Below are positions 1 through 6,316 of a DNA stretch of 7,262 nt, in pieces. The translations under genes and the position numbers were made by a program. How positions within the stretch are numbered: position 1 is the first letter of the stretch; each line of letters opens with the position of its first letter. Origin of the DNA: Clostridiaceae bacterium (GTDB taxonomy: Bacteria > Bacillota > Clostridia > Oscillospirales > Acutalibacteraceae); NCBI GenBank assembly GCA_016292575.1, contig JAEDIH010000090.1, forward strand, positions 1 to 7,262, given 5' to 3'. The notes under the pieces are model-generated. The model did not search any database. It saw only the letters and a program-made list of their open reading frames with translations, and was not told where the DNA came from.

Positions 1-870
1 CGCGAACGCCGTGCCTATGAAAACGAAAAAAGGCAGTATGAAAAGGCGAGCGAAAGCTATAACCGTCAGCGCTACCGCGGAAGCTCGCGCGAGGAGCTGA
101 GCAAAAAGCGCGCAAAGAAAAAGCGCAGGAGCAAAAGCTTTTACGCCGTGACGATAACGGCAGGAATACTTCTTGCCGCAGTGACCGCAACGCTCGTTTA
201 CTGCTTTGCCGTCGGTTCTCCGATAGCGGCGATAGAGGTGAGCGGAAAGAGCGCATATTCTTCAGGCGAGGTGATTTCCGCCTGCGGAGTGGTCACCGGC
301 GAAAACATTTTTACCGTGAGCGAAAAAAAGGTCAACGCCGTTTTGTGCAGGGCGCTGCCGTATATCGGCTCCGTAAAGCTCAAACGAAACTTTCCGGACA
401 AGCTTGTGCTTGTTGTTACGCCGACGAGCGAAAAATATCTCATTGCAAACAAGAACAGCTATATCTGCCTTGACAAGAACGGAAAAATACTTTCCGCAAA
501 AAAGCAGAAGGTGCGCGACGGCGTATACCGCCTTGACGGCTTCAAGGGACAGAGCGTTCAACCGGGTGAAAGCTATACGCCCTGCAAGGAGGACGAAAAG
601 CGCTTTGAAAGCGCAAAAAGGATTGTTGCCGCGCTTGAGAGCGCTTCAATAAAAAAGGCGAACGTCATAAAGCTTGACTCTGCGGATAATATTATCGTGG
701 TCTACGATTCGCGCTTCAACATCTATCTCGGCAGTGCGGATAACGCCGAAGACAAGCTTTCGCTTGCCGCAAAGGTGATAAAAAGCAACGTTACAAATAA
801 CAATACCGGCTATATTGACGTCCGCTACGATTCACGCGCATATTTTAACGAGGGAAAAATGGAATACTGA
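1..870 (+). CDS. ftsQ: Cell division protein FtsQ/DivIB (5' end outside window)
   Basis: FtsQ/DivIB is a bitopic membrane protein that joins FtsL and FtsB (DivIC) in the septal complex controlling FtsW/FtsI peptidoglycan synthesis. The frame is open from base 1, so the gene starts upstream; the GTG at 148 lies inside the membrane segment and is not the start. In the 289 visible residues: a highly charged Lys/Arg/Tyr-rich cytoplasmic tail (1-46), one membrane segment (about 48-72), a POTRA-like domain (about 75-141, starting SPIAAIEVSG, with NIFTV and the FPDKLVLVV strand), then a beta domain ending in GYIDVRYDSRAYF, the usual FtsQ C-terminal strand. A short tail, MEY, precedes the TGA. No terminator with a T-run follows. 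ftsZ, often next to ftsQ, is not downstream. The call rests on architecture and motifs; another POTRA-containing division protein is unlikely. Confidence 0.86.
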   Translation, partial: RERRAYENEKRQYEKASESYNRQRYRGSSREELSKKRAKKKRRSKSFYAVTITAGILLAAVTATLVYCFAVGSPIAAIEVSGKSAYSSGEVISACGVVTGENIFTVSEKKVNAVLCRALPYIGSVKLKRNFPDKLVLVVTPTSEKYLIANKNSYICLDKNGKILSAKKQKVRDGVYRLDGFKGQSVQPGESYTPCKEDEKRFESAKRIVAALESASIKKANVIKLDSADNIIVVYDSRFNIYLGSADNAEDKLSLAAKVIKSNVTNNNTGYIDVRYDSRAYFNEGKMEY

Positions 871-888
871 CCGACCCGAAAAGCTTCC

Positions 889-918
889 GTGCGTTTGCTT
901 TCCGCCCGGAAAATGCAC
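889..918 (+). other. Imperfect hairpin after ftsQ
   Basis: GTGCGTTT at 889-896 can pair with AAATGCAC at 911-918, using one G-T pair, around an inner TTCC/GGAA stem. There is no T-run after it, so it is not a normal intrinsic terminator. It could be a 3'-end processing or stabilising structure of the ftsQ transcript, or chance. Confidence 0.3.
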
Positions 919-940
919 CGCCCTGGATTGTTTGGCGTGC

Positions 941-964
941 AAATTTAAACAAAGTTTTAAATTT
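941..964. repeat. AT-rich inverted repeat upstream of the M28 promoter
   Basis: AAATTTAAA (941-949) and TTTAAATTT (956-964) are perfect inverted copies separated by 6 bases. They lie 12 bases upstream of the -35 box of the next promoter, where an operator or an UP element would sit. No regulator family is recognised from the sequence. Confidence 0.35.
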
Positions 965-975
965 TTAAAAAACTA

Positions 976-1004
976 TCGACATTTGTTTCCTACGATGATA
1001 GAAT
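976..1004 (+). promoter_or_regulatory. Sigma-A type promoter of the M28 peptidase gene
   Basis: The -35 TCGACA (976-981) and -10 TAGAAT (999-1004) are separated by exactly 17 bases. Each box differs from consensus at one position (TTGACA, TATAAT). Transcription would start near 1011, giving a leader of about 80 bases before the chosen TTG start at 1092. Confidence 0.65.
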
Positions 1005-1015
1005 TAGTCGTTACA

Positions 1016-1051
1016 GGATTCGGAACCGCTTAGGTTCGTCCTTTTGAATCC
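1016..1051 (+). other. Nested hairpin at the 5' end of the M28 mRNA leader
   Basis: The outer stem is GGATTC (1016-1021) with GAATCC (1046-1051). The inner stem is GAACC (1023-1027) with GGTTC (1033-1037) around a 5-base loop. It begins about 5 bases after the predicted transcription start, the position of 5' stabilising stem-loops. It also buries the upstream in-frame TTG at 1044, which argues against translation from there. Confidence 0.45.
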
Positions 1052-1076
1052 GGCATCAGTGATAAGATTTATTATG

Positions 1077-1084
1077 AAAAGGGG
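1077..1084 (+). promoter_or_regulatory. Ribosome binding site that decides the M28 start
   Basis: AAAAGGGG ends 7 bases before TTG 1092, which is ideal spacing. The nearby ATG at 1086 is only 1 base away, and the ATG at 1074 lies upstream of it with no purine-rich site of its own. This favours TTG 1092. Confidence 0.5.
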
Positions 1085-1091
1085 TATGACT

Positions 1092-2339
1092 TTGAAAGCC
1101 ACAGAGAGTGTAAAGAACTATCCTTCTTCTCTGAGGATGTACACCAACTATGCAACCAGAGAAATTAAAAAGGTCTGCAAGGAGATTGGACCGCGCGCCT
1201 CCGGCACCGAAAACGAAAGGAAGGCTCAGGAGCATTTTAAAGAGGAGATGAAAACTTGCGCCGACGACGTTCAGCTTGAAGAATTTGAAATGCACAAGTA
1301 TGCGTTCATGGGCTGGGTTGTCATTGACGGCATTTCGATGCTGCTTGCTCTTTTGTTCTCGTTCCTCAAAATGCCTGTTGTTTCGCTTGTTCTTGCGGTT
1401 GTTGCGCTTGTCTGCCTTTTTGCGGAATTTCTGATGTATTGGGAATTTCTTGATCCGTTTTTCCCGAAGGCAATTTCAACAAACGTTATCGGCAAAAGGA
1501 AGCCCACCGGCGAGGTTAAAAGAAGAATCATCTTTGCCGGTCATGTTGACTCGTCCTATGAATGGACCTATACCCATCTCGGCGGAAAGGCTCTGCTTTT
1601 TGCGGTCGGAATTTATGCCGTTGTCGGAATGTTCTTTGTTTTGATTGTTTCAATCATCTCGGTTATTAAGGGCGGAGCCGTGAACGCCGAATTTACCGGC
1701 TTTGTCAGCGTTCTTCGCTATGCTCAGCTTGCATTTATCCCCGGCTTTATCGCCGTATTGTTCTTTACAAACTTCAAGCTTCCCGTTGACGGAGCCAACG
1801 ATAACCTTACCGGCTGCACAACAGCCATTGCCGTCCTCAAATTCCTTGAGGATAACGATATCCGCTTTGAAAACACCGAGGTCTGCGCATTGACCGCAGG
1901 CTCGGAGGAGGCAGGTCTGCGCGGCTCAAGGGCATATACTAAGCGCCACCTCAAGGAGCTTCAGGAGATTGAAACCGTCTATTTCGGAATGGATACCCTG
2001 CGCGACTTTGAAGATATGGCAATCTACAGCCGCGACATGACAGGTACCGTCAAGACCGATCCGAGAGTCTGCGCACTGATGAAAAAGGGCGCGGAAATGG
2101 CCGGTCTTGATCTCCCGTATTCATCGGTATACATCGGAGCTTCGGACGCCGCGGCGGTCACAAAGCTCGGAGTTCCGGCGGCAACCCTTGCCGCGATGAA
2201 TCCCGGTCCGCCAAAGTATTACCACACCAGAGATGATAAGGCGGACATTCTTATCCCCAAGACCGTTGAAAAGGGTCTTGACATTTGCCTTCAGTCTCTT
2301 TTCCTTTATGACGAGCAGGGACTCAAGGAAAGCTATTGA
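1092..2339 (+). CDS. Membrane-anchored M28-family zinc metallopeptidase
   Basis: A peptidase M28 (aminopeptidase Y/IAP-like) family member, expected to remove N-terminal residues from peptides with two zinc ions; its substrate is not known. Numbered from TTG 1092 (415 aa), all family residues are present: H151 and D153 (GHVDS), bridging D237 (ANDNLTG), catalytic E272 and zinc ligand E273 (GSEEAGLRGS), D301 (FGMDT) and H378 (YYHTRDD). There is no signal peptide. Two hydrophobic hairpins are visible: about 72-92 plus 95-117 before the first zinc ligand, and about 167-192 plus 210-227 between H151/D153 and D237. The even number of spans and the basic stretch KRKPTGEVKRR between the hairpins suggest the catalytic parts all face the cytoplasm (inference). 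Other possible in-frame starts are TTG 1044, ATG 1074 and ATG 1086. It has its own promoter and terminator, so it is probably monocistronic. Confidence 0.88.
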   Translation: MKATESVKNYPSSLRMYTNYATREIKKVCKEIGPRASGTENERKAQEHFKEEMKTCADDVQLEEFEMHKYAFMGWVVIDGISMLLALLFSFLKMPVVSLVLAVVALVCLFAEFLMYWEFLDPFFPKAISTNVIGKRKPTGEVKRRIIFAGHVDSSYEWTYTHLGGKALLFAVGIYAVVGMFFVLIVSIISVIKGGAVNAEFTGFVSVLRYAQLAFIPGFIAVLFFTNFKLPVDGANDNLTGCTTAIAVLKFLEDNDIRFENTEVCALTAGSEEAGLRGSRAYTKRHLKELQEIETVYFGMDTLRDFEDMAIYSRDMTGTVKTDPRVCALMKKGAEMAGLDLPYSSVYIGASDAAAVTKLGVPAATLAAMNPGPPKYYHTRDDKADILIPKTVEKGLDICLQSLFLYDEQGLKESY

Positions 2340-2351
2340 TATGCTTTGCAT

Positions 2352-2400
2352 GGGCTGCCTCATTAAGCGCCGGGCGTTTGAATGAGACAGCTCTTTTTTT
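2352..2400 (+). terminator. Intrinsic terminator after the M28 gene
   Basis: GGGCTGCCTCATT (2352-2364) pairs with AATGAGACAGCTC (2381-2393) over 13 positions with one C-A mismatch and one G-T pair. The inner bases (AAGCGC/GCGTTT) extend the stem to a CGG loop. Seven T follow (2394-2400). It begins 12 bases after the M28 stop codon. Confidence 0.93.
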
Positions 2401-2448
2401 GCCTGCAAAAGCGACCGCGAAAATTAATATAAATTTTATTCTCTTTGG

Positions 2449-2477
2449 TTGACTTTGGAGCAAAAAAGATGTATTAT
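2449..2477 (+). promoter_or_regulatory. Sigma-A type promoter of the exported-protein gene
   Basis: TTGACT (2449-2454), a 17-base spacer and TATTAT (2472-2477) form a near-consensus promoter just downstream of the M28 terminator. The expected start near 2484 gives a leader of about 88 bases. The AT-rich stretch at 2421-2440 could act as an UP element. Confidence 0.78.
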
Positions 2478-2571
2478 ATCAGAGTGTATAAGTATATGTA
2501 TGTGTTTTTACATTCGTTCCGGCACTCTGTTTTCCTTTCGGCCGGGGATTCAAGAAAAGTGAAAGAAGGTC

Positions 2572-4407
2572 ATGCTCTTGAAAATAAAAAGGCTTTCCTC
2601 GTTTCTGCTCGTTCTGCTCGTTTTGGCAGGGCTTGCCTGCTCGCCGTTTTATGCCTCGGCAACCGTTACCGCCAACAGCGGAAAAGTACAGATTCTTCCC
2701 GGACATCCGCGCTCGGCTTCTCCGGTATACAGCAAGGCATGGCTTGATAATGTTGTTATCCGCGACAGCACCTCGTCGGTTACAGCCGCCCGCCTTGTTC
2801 CCAAGGACGCTTATCCCTACAGGCTTACCTTCGATGAATTTGTTACCGAGGTAAACAACTACTCCGTCCTTAACCTTATCAATGAAAAGACCGTTTCCTC
2901 TGCGTATAATGACGTAATCACCGTCATGTACTATATGGTCACCGCTCTCGGAATGACCGGCGACAGCGCGAGCATGAAAAAATACATAAGAAGCAAGGGT
3001 ATTACCACTCCTCCGCTTGAAACTGCCGAGGACGAAATAAAGATTGCCGTGGTCTATGCCGCTTTGAAGTATGACGCGGTTTATACTCTCTATAATAAAA
3101 AAGTCACTTTCCCCCAGGGTATTTCGCTTGACGGCGCAATCTGCGTTATCCTTGCGGCTCTGACGGGTACTTTCCTGCCCTCGGGCGTCGATACTCTTTC
3201 GGGCTTTGCGGTAAACAGCGTTAAGACCTATATTTCGCAGTTTGATTCAATTCCCGTCAGCAGCAACCCGGGCAACGCTGAAATTTTCCATTGGGCAAAG
3301 GTTATCACCGCCTCTGCAAATGATTACACCGTTCCGGTTGAGGCATACGGTACTCTTACCGGAGAGGAAAAGGAATATGTTGACTATGCATACTTTGCTT
3401 CAATCCTCGATAAGGTATATGACGTAAAGCTTGACCCCGTGAAGCTTGCCGACGCCGATAAGAGCGAGGAAAGAAACAGCGTCCAGACGCTTATTCTTCA
3501 GACAATGCTTGACGAGTCCGGAGTTGACTATTCGATTGACGACAGCTGCGAAGCACTGTTCAAAGCCGCCTGCGAAAACGGCAGGTTTCCGCTTGATGAG
3601 GAGTTTTACAGCGATATTTTCAGCTATGACCTCTATGTTGCAAGCGACTGCCAAAAGGTTTGGTTCACTCCGTTTGCGCTCGCCTCGCAGGTCGGCGGAG
3701 ATGACGCTTACCTTACAATATATCTCGGTGAAAAAGAGATGAGCCCCGACCAGACGGTCGCCTATGTTCTTGACGCTTCAAAGGACAAAGAGGTTATCAA
3801 TCTAAAGGTTGTCTATGCGGAGCCGGACAGCACGCCGGAAACCGTGCTTTACAGGTTCTCGGTTGTCAGAAAGGCAGTTGCGGCAGGAAACGGCGAAAGT
3901 CAGAACAGCCTTACGGCAGAAATTCAGGGTATGCTTGACGGCGTTATTCCGGCAGACAACGAAAAGGCGAACGCCATTGTGAACAAAATTATGTCGCAGG
4001 TCGATTCCGCCCTTTCAACCACCGCTTCGGTCAATAACGGAAACGTGCTGACAACCTACGCCACCGGAACCACGGCTTCGGGCGGCTATGATTCAAGCCC
4101 TGAAAAGTCCTCGGACGGCATTGATTTCGGCTATCTTGAGCAGCTAATCAGCGAAACCTTTGCAGATTCCAAAGAGACCTCAAAAGCGCATGAAATGTTC
4201 GGCACAAGCGGAAAAGAGCAGAGCCGTTCCTTTGTTCAAAAAACGGTTCAGACCATCAGGGAGAATCCGGAGGTTGCGGTTGCTCCAACGGGTATAATTG
4301 CCCTCGGCGGTCTTGGCGGATACATCTGGACAAGGCGCAAGAAAACGGCGGACGAAATTCGTCCCGACGTTGAAAAGCGTGACAAAGAGGACGAGCTTGA
4401 CGATTAA
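2572..4407 (+). CDS. Exported protein of unknown function with C-terminal membrane anchor
   Basis: I do not recognise this 611-residue protein. It starts with a signal peptide: basic MLLKIKR, hydrophobic core 8-23, and a likely signal peptidase I site after ASA at 28-30. Residues about 85-365 look mostly helical and soluble, with four cysteines (191, 326, 334, 360). Residues about 365-435 look like beta strands ending in LYRFSVVRKA, faintly resembling the bacterial cadherin-like beta-sandwich fold (weak inference). A Ser/Thr/Gly-rich linker (about 480-515) leads to a C-terminal membrane segment (about 571-586, with GGLGG), then WTRRKK and a charged 20-odd residue tail. This predicts a type I topology with the bulk outside the cell. 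AGAAGG (2564-2569) lies only 2 bases before ATG 2572 but 8 before the in-frame TTG 2578, so the true start may be 2578. It is a single-gene unit between its own promoter and terminator. Confidence 0.85.
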   Translation: MLLKIKRLSSFLLVLLVLAGLACSPFYASATVTANSGKVQILPGHPRSASPVYSKAWLDNVVIRDSTSSVTAARLVPKDAYPYRLTFDEFVTEVNNYSVLNLINEKTVSSAYNDVITVMYYMVTALGMTGDSASMKKYIRSKGITTPPLETAEDEIKIAVVYAALKYDAVYTLYNKKVTFPQGISLDGAICVILAALTGTFLPSGVDTLSGFAVNSVKTYISQFDSIPVSSNPGNAEIFHWAKVITASANDYTVPVEAYGTLTGEEKEYVDYAYFASILDKVYDVKLDPVKLADADKSEERNSVQTLILQTMLDESGVDYSIDDSCEALFKAACENGRFPLDEEFYSDIFSYDLYVASDCQKVWFTPFALASQVGGDDAYLTIYLGEKEMSPDQTVAYVLDASKDKEVINLKVVYAEPDSTPETVLYRFSVVRKAVAAGNGESQNSLTAEIQGMLDGVIPADNEKANAIVNKIMSQVDSALSTTASVNNGNVLTTYATGTTASGGYDSSPEKSSDGIDFGYLEQLISETFADSKETSKAHEMFGTSGKEQSRSFVQKTVQTIRENPEVAVAPTGIIALGGLGGYIWTRRKKTADEIRPDVEKRDKEDELDD

Positions 4408-4421
4408 ACTTTATTAAGAAC

Positions 4422-4462
4422 AGGACGCCGGGTCGGTGCTTTTACCGCCGGGCGTCCTTTTT
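4422..4462 (+). terminator. Intrinsic terminator after the exported-protein gene
   Basis: AGGACGCC (4422-4429) pairs perfectly with GGCGTCCT (4451-4458). An inner CGGT/ACCG stem and short G/C pairs extend the hairpin, and a run of five T ends at 4462. It lies 15 bases after the TAA stop. Confidence 0.9.
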
Positions 4463-4475
4463 GCGTTTCTTGCGG

Positions 4476-4499
4476 AAAAATATTTTTACAAATATTTTT
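4476..4499. repeat. AT-rich repeats upstream of the rny promoter
   Basis: AAAAATATTTTT (4476-4487) is a perfect 12-base palindrome. AAATATTTTT occurs twice in direct orientation (4478-4487 and 4490-4499), 12 bases apart. The block ends about 34 bases upstream of the -35 box; it could be an UP-like or curved element, or simply AT-rich spacer. Confidence 0.3.
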
Positions 4500-4532
4500 G
4501 TACATTTCCAACATAAGATTGTTCGTTTTTGC

Positions 4533-4561
4533 TTGACTTTTTTGCGCAGTTGGTTTAAAAT
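4533..4561 (+). promoter_or_regulatory. Sigma-A type promoter of rny
   Basis: TTGACT (4533-4538), a 17-base spacer and TAAAAT (4556-4561). Each box has one mismatch to consensus. The predicted start near 4568 leaves a leader of about 127 bases before the rny start codon, unusually long and structured for this window. Confidence 0.75.
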
Positions 4562-4571
4562 ACTAAGGATA

Positions 4572-4629
4572 GCTGTTACTGACGTAAAGCGGAAAGCTTT
4601 ACTTTTTTATACGCTGTCTTCGAGTAACA
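4572..4629 (+). promoter_or_regulatory. Possible transcription attenuator in the rny leader
   Basis: GTAAAGC (4584-4590) and GCTTTAC (4596-4602) form a perfect 7-bp stem with a 5-base loop followed by six T (4603-4608), the form of a short intrinsic terminator. The same GTAAAGC can instead pair with GCTGTTAC (4572-4579) with one bulged G and a TGAC loop, which would prevent the terminator. A third pairing joins TGTTACT (4574-4580) to AGTAACA (4623-4629) beyond the T-run. These pairings are mutually exclusive in part, as in an attenuator. The terminator stem is short with three G-C pairs, so it may be leaky. Function is inference; no known riboswitch or T-box motif is recognised. Confidence 0.45.
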
Positions 4630-4639
4630 TTACTGTAAT
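4629..4639. repeat. Short perfect palindrome in the rny leader
   Basis: ATTAC-T-GTAAT is an 11-base perfect inverted repeat 56 bases before the rny start. It may be a small RNA hairpin or a protein site; at this length it could also be chance. Confidence 0.25.
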
Positions 4640-4677
4640 TCTTTTGATGGTTTTTAGTGGAAAATTATTCTAAAAAG

Positions 4678-4684
4678 AAGGAGG
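4678..4684 (+). promoter_or_regulatory. Ribosome binding site that fixes the rny TTG start
   Basis: AAGGAGG is a full-strength Shine-Dalgarno sequence ending 10 bases before TTG 4695. The next in-frame ATG is far inside the coiled coil and the GTG at 4716 is 31 bases away, so TTG is the only start that keeps the membrane anchor. Confidence 0.85.
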
Positions 4685-4694
4685 TGCTGCTACT

Positions 4695-6251
4695 TTGGGA
4701 GATTGGATTATTACTGTGATTGTTGCAATTGCTTGCGCGGTCGCATTTGGAATTATCGGCTTTATTCTCGGCGGTATACACAGGAAAAAGACCGCCGAAG
4801 GTCTTCTCGGCTCTGCCAATGAGGAAGCTACCCGCATTATCAATCAGGCGGTGAGCGAGGCTGAGACCAAAAAGCGCGAAGCTATTCTTGAAGCAAAGGA
4901 CGAAATTCATAAATCCCGTACTGAAACCGAACGTGAACTTCGTGAAAGAAGAAACGAGGTTCAGAGACAGGAAAGAAGAATTATCCAAAAGGAAGAAAGC
5001 CTTGACAAAAAGGTTGACACCCTTGAAAAAAAAGAAGAACTGCTGAACAAAAAAATCAAGCAGTCCGAAACCCAACTTGCCGAAGCAGAAAGCATCAAAA
5101 GAAGTCAGTTAGAAATGCTTGAAAAAATATCGGGCTATACAAAAGAACAAGCCAAGGTATATTTACTTCAGACGCTGGAGGAAACACTCACAAGAGAAAA
5201 GGCCGTCAAGGTCATGGAATACGAACAAAAGGTTCGTGACGAGTGTGACTCTCTTGCAAAGGAAATTATCACAACGGCCATTCAGCGCTGCGCCGCAGAC
5301 CATGCGTCGGAGGCGACTGTTTCCGTTGTTGCGCTGCCCAACGATGAAATGAAGGGCAGGATCATCGGTCGCGAGGGACGCAACATCAGAACTCTCGAGA
5401 CCATTACCGGAGTCGATCTCATTATTGACGACACTCCGGAAGCCATCACGCTCTCCTCCTTTGACCCCGTCAGGCGCGAGGTTGCGCGTATAACTCTTGA
5501 AAAGCTTATTGCCGACGGACGTATCCACCCGGCACTTATTGAAAAGATTTTTGAAAAATCAAAGCGCGAGGTTGAACAGGCAATCCGCCAGGCAGGCGAA
5601 AGAGCTGTTGTTGAGGCCGGAGTCAACGGCGTACACAATGAGCTTGTCAAGCTGCTCGGTCGCCTCAAATACCGCACAAGCTACGGTCAGAACGTTCTGA
5701 ACCATTCGCTTGAGGTTTCCTATATTGCAGGACTCATGGCAGCGGAGCTCGGAGCGGACATTAAGCTTGCAAAGCGCGCCGGTCTTCTTCATGACATTGG
5801 TAAAGCCATTGACCACGAGCAGGACGGCTCGCATATTGAGCTTGGCGTTGAGTACGCCAAAAAGTATAGGGAAAACGATATTGTTGTCAACGCCATTCAG
5901 GCGCACCACGGCGATGTTGAGCCCAAGAGCATCATAGCCTGCCTTGTTCAGGCGGCGGACGCAATTTCGGCCGCCCGTCCCGGAGCAAGGAGAGAAAATC
6001 TTCAGAACTACATTAAACGTCTTGAACAGCTTGAGTCTATTTCCGAATCGTTCAAGGGCGTTGAAAAGGCCTTTGCAATCCAGGCCGGACGCGAGGTCAG
6101 AATAATCGTTAAGCCTGATAAAATCAGCGATGATCAGATGGCTCTGCTTGCGCATGAGATAGTTAAAAAGATTGAGGACGAGCTTGAATATCCGGGTCAG
6201 ATAAAGATAAACATGATCCGCGAAACAAGAGCCGTTGATTATGCAAAATAA
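4695..6251 (+). CDS. rny: Ribonuclease Y
   Basis: RNase Y is the membrane-bound endoribonuclease that begins mRNA decay and processes RNAs in many Bacillota. The 518 residues are close to the about 520 of Bacillus subtilis. Domains in order: an N-terminal membrane anchor (about 4-27, followed by HRKK); a long charged coiled coil (about 30-200); a KH RNA-binding domain (about 206-275) with the GRIIGREGRN loop at 221-230; and an HD phosphohydrolase domain (about 333-427) with H337, the HD pair H366-D367 in LLHDIGK, HH at 404-405 and D422 in AADAIS. The C-terminal region (430-518) has the family's RRENLQNYIKRLEQLE and ends in AVDYAK. Nothing essential is missing. The TTG start has a strong ribosome binding site. 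A long leader suggests control of its own level, which would fit a decay enzyme. A terminator follows 18 bases after the stop. Confidence 0.97.
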   Translation: MGDWIITVIVAIACAVAFGIIGFILGGIHRKKTAEGLLGSANEEATRIINQAVSEAETKKREAILEAKDEIHKSRTETERELRERRNEVQRQERRIIQKEESLDKKVDTLEKKEELLNKKIKQSETQLAEAESIKRSQLEMLEKISGYTKEQAKVYLLQTLEETLTREKAVKVMEYEQKVRDECDSLAKEIITTAIQRCAADHASEATVSVVALPNDEMKGRIIGREGRNIRTLETITGVDLIIDDTPEAITLSSFDPVRREVARITLEKLIADGRIHPALIEKIFEKSKREVEQAIRQAGERAVVEAGVNGVHNELVKLLGRLKYRTSYGQNVLNHSLEVSYIAGLMAAELGADIKLAKRAGLLHDIGKAIDHEQDGSHIELGVEYAKKYRENDIVVNAIQAHHGDVEPKSIIACLVQAADAISAARPGARRENLQNYIKRLEQLESISESFKGVEKAFAIQAGREVRIIVKPDKISDDQMALLAHEIVKKIEDELEYPGQIKINMIRETRAVDYAK

Positions 6252-6269
6252 CAAACGCAAAAAATTTGA

Positions 6270-6303
6270 GGCTGTTCTGTTTTTTCGGAACAGCCCCTTT
6301 TTT
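6270..6303 (+). terminator. Intrinsic terminator between rny and the pseudouridine synthase gene
   Basis: GGCTGTTC (6270-6277) pairs with GAACAGCC (6288-6295). A T-G and a G-C pair extend the stem to 10 bp around a loop of six T. Six T follow at 6298-6303. The T-run ends one base before the next gene's ribosome binding site, so the downstream gene is either expressed by readthrough or has a promoter within rny. Confidence 0.9.
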
Positions 6304-6316
6304 GAAAGGTGAAAAA

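Noticed and set aside
815..1033. 72-codon open frame over the end of ftsQ and the gap, with five cysteines in a short stretch (CVC...C...C..C)
   Set aside because: It starts inside ftsQ with no ribosome binding site and runs through the M28 promoter and into the leader hairpin; probably a chance frame.
2480..2529. CAGAGTG/CACTCTG inverted repeat in the exported-protein leader
   Set aside because: The left arm overlaps the predicted transcription start, so it would be only partly in the RNA, and the arms are 36 bases apart; likely chance.
2629..2640. Cys23 in GLAC as a lipoprotein lipobox in the exported protein
   Set aside because: Gly at -3 and Leu at -2 do not fit the lipobox; the ASA site at residues 28-30 fits signal peptidase I better.
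2445..2747. 100-codon open frame overlapping the promoter and signal peptide region
   Set aside because: It overlaps the well-supported exported-protein gene in another frame and begins within the -35 box; a shadow frame.
4276..4339. VAPTG before the C-terminal membrane segment as a sortase signal (LAXTG/LPXTG-like)
   Set aside because: The first residue is not Leu, the hydrophobic stretch begins inside the motif, and the charged tail of more than 20 residues is too long for a normal sorting signal.
4461..4673. 70-codon open frame in the gap before rny
   Set aside because: It runs through the T-run of the preceding terminator, the rny promoter and the leader, has no ribosome site, and its composition reflects AT-rich DNA.
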